Shown here in pieces: positions 62,905 to 64,000 of a stretch of DNA of 64,000 nt. Origin of the DNA: Parabacteroides distasonis (GTDB lineage Bacteria > Bacteroidota > Bacteroidia > Bacteroidales > Tannerellaceae). Each line of letters begins with the position of its first letter. Position 1 is the stretch's first letter. The stretch spans positions 428,279 to 492,278 of the forward strand of contig JAFBIR010000001.1 of NCBI GenBank assembly GCA_021531385.1, in the 5' to 3' direction. The position numbers and the translations under genes are program-made. Below the pieces are notes generated by a model. It searched no databases. It saw only the letters and a list, made by a program, of their open reading frames with translations, and was not told the origin of the DNA.

Positions 62905-63810
62905 CTAATCCTTCAGCGTGAAATTATTCCGCCCGATCAAATTACCGTCCGCAAAAATATCCACTCGATAAGTACCTGCCGAAAGGAACTCCTCAATGTC
63001 CCAATACATCGTTACGGCCACCTCCTCGCCTTCATATTCAATCAGCTTCTTCATGGAATAGCCAATCTCTTTGCCTTCAAAAGGAAAGACATTCGACCGA
63101 TTCTTCATCAAAATATCATCATCTGGCTTCATAAGACGTACATAAACCGTCTTCTCTCCAACAGGCGCAGTTATGTTCTTTGCGATCTTGAACGTCAACA
63201 CAAACTGCTGCATATTCTTGATACGCTTCGCCAACTTTCCTCGGGAATTGACAGGGGTCACCTGAATGTCCGTCGCATCCAAACGACTGGCCAAAGTCAC
63301 CCGTTCCGTGAGTTTCTCTTTCTCTTTTTTCAATGTAGCCGCTTGAGATGTCGCTTGCTGATACTTCTGCACAGCCTCCTTCTTCTCCACCTTCAACTGC
63401 TCATTCTCTCTATTCAAGGAGTCAATCTGCTGCACATAATTGCGCATAATCTTACGCAAGGTTGCCAACTCCTTCTTTAAGCGAGCAATCTCTTTCGCAT
63501 TGGTAGCCTTTACTGTACGCAACTCCTCCAAGAGACGTTGCACTTTGGCCTGCTCAGTCGATAACAAGGCTATCAAGGAATCATTGCCCACACTAAACTT
63601 ATATCCTTCGTATTGAAGAGACAATTCATTATACTCATCCTCCAAAGCCTCTTTTTCCAAATTAAAAGACTCCATCAAATCTCCCATTTGTTGCTGTTGA
63701 TGATAAATATAATAACCCGCACCTGCGATTCCCAATACCAAAACAATGACCACCACAATCAAAAGTGATAATTTGTTTACCTCCTTTGTCTCTTTCTTTT
63801 CAATATCCAT
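62905..63810 (-). CDS. membrane-anchored coiled-coil protein
   Basis: A 301-residue protein. A short charged N-terminus, one membrane helix (about 14-36; LLIVVVIVLVLGIAGAGYYIY), a long coiled coil (about 38-190; heptads such as EIARLKKELATLRKIM and LNRENEQLKVEKKEA), and a C-terminal beta-rich domain (about 205-301; QQFVLTFKIAKNITAP, YRVDIFADGNLIGRN). The start is the ATG at 63810. I recognise no named family; conserved in Bacteroidales as a hypothetical protein to my knowledge. Cotranscribed with the Crp-like regulator. Confidence 0.75.
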   Translation of the reverse strand: MDIEKKETKEVNKLSLLIVVVIVLVLGIAGAGYYIYHQQQQMGDLMESFNLEKEALEDEYNELSLQYEGYKFSVGNDSLIALLSTEQAKVQRLLEELRTVKATNAKEIARLKKELATLRKIMRNYVQQIDSLNRENEQLKVEKKEAVQKYQQATSQAATLKKEKEKLTERVTLASRLDATDIQVTPVNSRGKLAKRIKNMQQFVLTFKIAKNITAPVGEKTVYVRLMKPDDDILMKNRSNVFPFEGKEIGYSMKKLIEYEGEEVAVTMYWDIEEFLSAGTYRVDIFADGNLIGRNNFTLKD

Positions 63811-63844
63811 ATAAGATCTTTTATTCTTAGCAATAATAGATTTG

Positions 63845-63852
63845 CAAAAGTA
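63845..63852 (-). promoter_or_regulatory. Bacteroidetes -7 promoter element for the coiled-coil protein gene
   Basis: Minus-strand TACTTTTG fits TAnnTTTG, 34 bp before the ATG at 63810. Confidence 0.6.
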
Positions 63853-63870
63853 CAATTAATTATGCATATA

Positions 63871-63906
63871 ACAAAATAGGGAGTCAATCTTTTGGACTGA
63901 CTCCCT
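63871..63906 (-). terminator. terminator of the rRNA operon
   Basis: On the minus strand AGGGAGTCA / TGACTCCCT is a perfect 9-bp stem with an 11-base loop, followed by ATTTTGTT. It lies just after the 5S gene. Confidence 0.85.
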
Positions 63907-63916
63907 CTCTACTAAA

Positions 63917-64000
<84 letters not shown>

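Overview
The window looks like a chromosomal segment of a gut-type Bacteroidales, most likely Parabacteroides or a close relative. Evidence for this: many -7 promoter elements of the TAnnTTTG type, a hybrid two-component sensor carrying its own sugar-binding domain, TonB-dependent receptors, a BACON-free but typical Bacteroidales lipoprotein set, an RteC-type regulator, an IS1380-family element of the kind common in Bacteroides, and long runs of housekeeping genes with Bacteroidetes-style leaders. Genus assignment is inference; no 16S is visible, only part of a 5S gene at the right edge.

Layout. 1-1580: end of an AAA/PD-(D/E)XK protein, a doubtful small ORF and a 22-bp-period repeat array. 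1581-4841 (minus): TonB-dependent receptor and NamZ-type muramidase. 4993-10766 (plus): DPP-IV-like peptidase, HD hydrolase, LptD. 10881-13828 (minus): ilvE, ferredoxin-nitroreductase, metF. 14085-17899 (minus): fructokinase-like kinase and its likely fructose-sensing hybrid sensor. 18032-21630 (minus): metA, U32 protein, cyclophilin lipoprotein. 21800-24715 (minus): a 67-residue double-glycine leader peptide bracketed by GC-rich palindromes, a Tat carboxylesterase and a Tat sugar isomerase-like protein. 24716-32400: an accessory region with palindromic repeats, IS66 scar, three IS1380-type copies or fragments, a truncated RteC-like gene, a TonB-barrel protein, a 43-bp tandem repeat and a second 22-bp-period array. 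32416-36728 (minus): two tandem M3 metallopeptidase lipoproteins. 36875-39585 (plus): FabK/nitronate monooxygenase-like protein, a Nudix-AlaX fusion and a SpoU methyltransferase. 39676-41464 (minus): grpE-dnaJ. 41715-46729 (plus): PDZ protein, mutS2, corA. 46758-53175 (minus): sigma-54 response regulator, DUF418 protein, OmpA lipoprotein, an acidic protein, rsmE, nucleoside transporter, bifunctional-nuclease-domain protein. 53176-56238: third 22-bp-period array and clpB. 56392-63810: lipoprotein hydrolase, a TolC-HlyD-ABC2-ABC2 export operon, a Crp-like regulator with a coiled-coil membrane protein. 63917-end: 5S rRNA (minus), the tail of an rRNA operon lying to the right.

How things fit together. 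The core blocks are envelope biogenesis (LptD, NamZ, OmpA, TolC exporter), proteostasis (GrpE, DnaJ, ClpB, two M3 peptidases, DPP-IV-like peptidase, cyclophilin) and one-carbon/methionine/branched-chain amino acid metabolism (MetA, MetF, IlvE). The most unusual content is non-coding or small: three arrays with the same architecture (five TTGCCCAT cores at exactly 22 bp plus one inverted core), an orphan Cys-rich double-glycine peptide in a palindrome-bracketed cassette, a structured 5' leader in front of a PDZ gene, and an IS1380 leader in which base pairing that would hide the transposase start codon is conserved across three copies.
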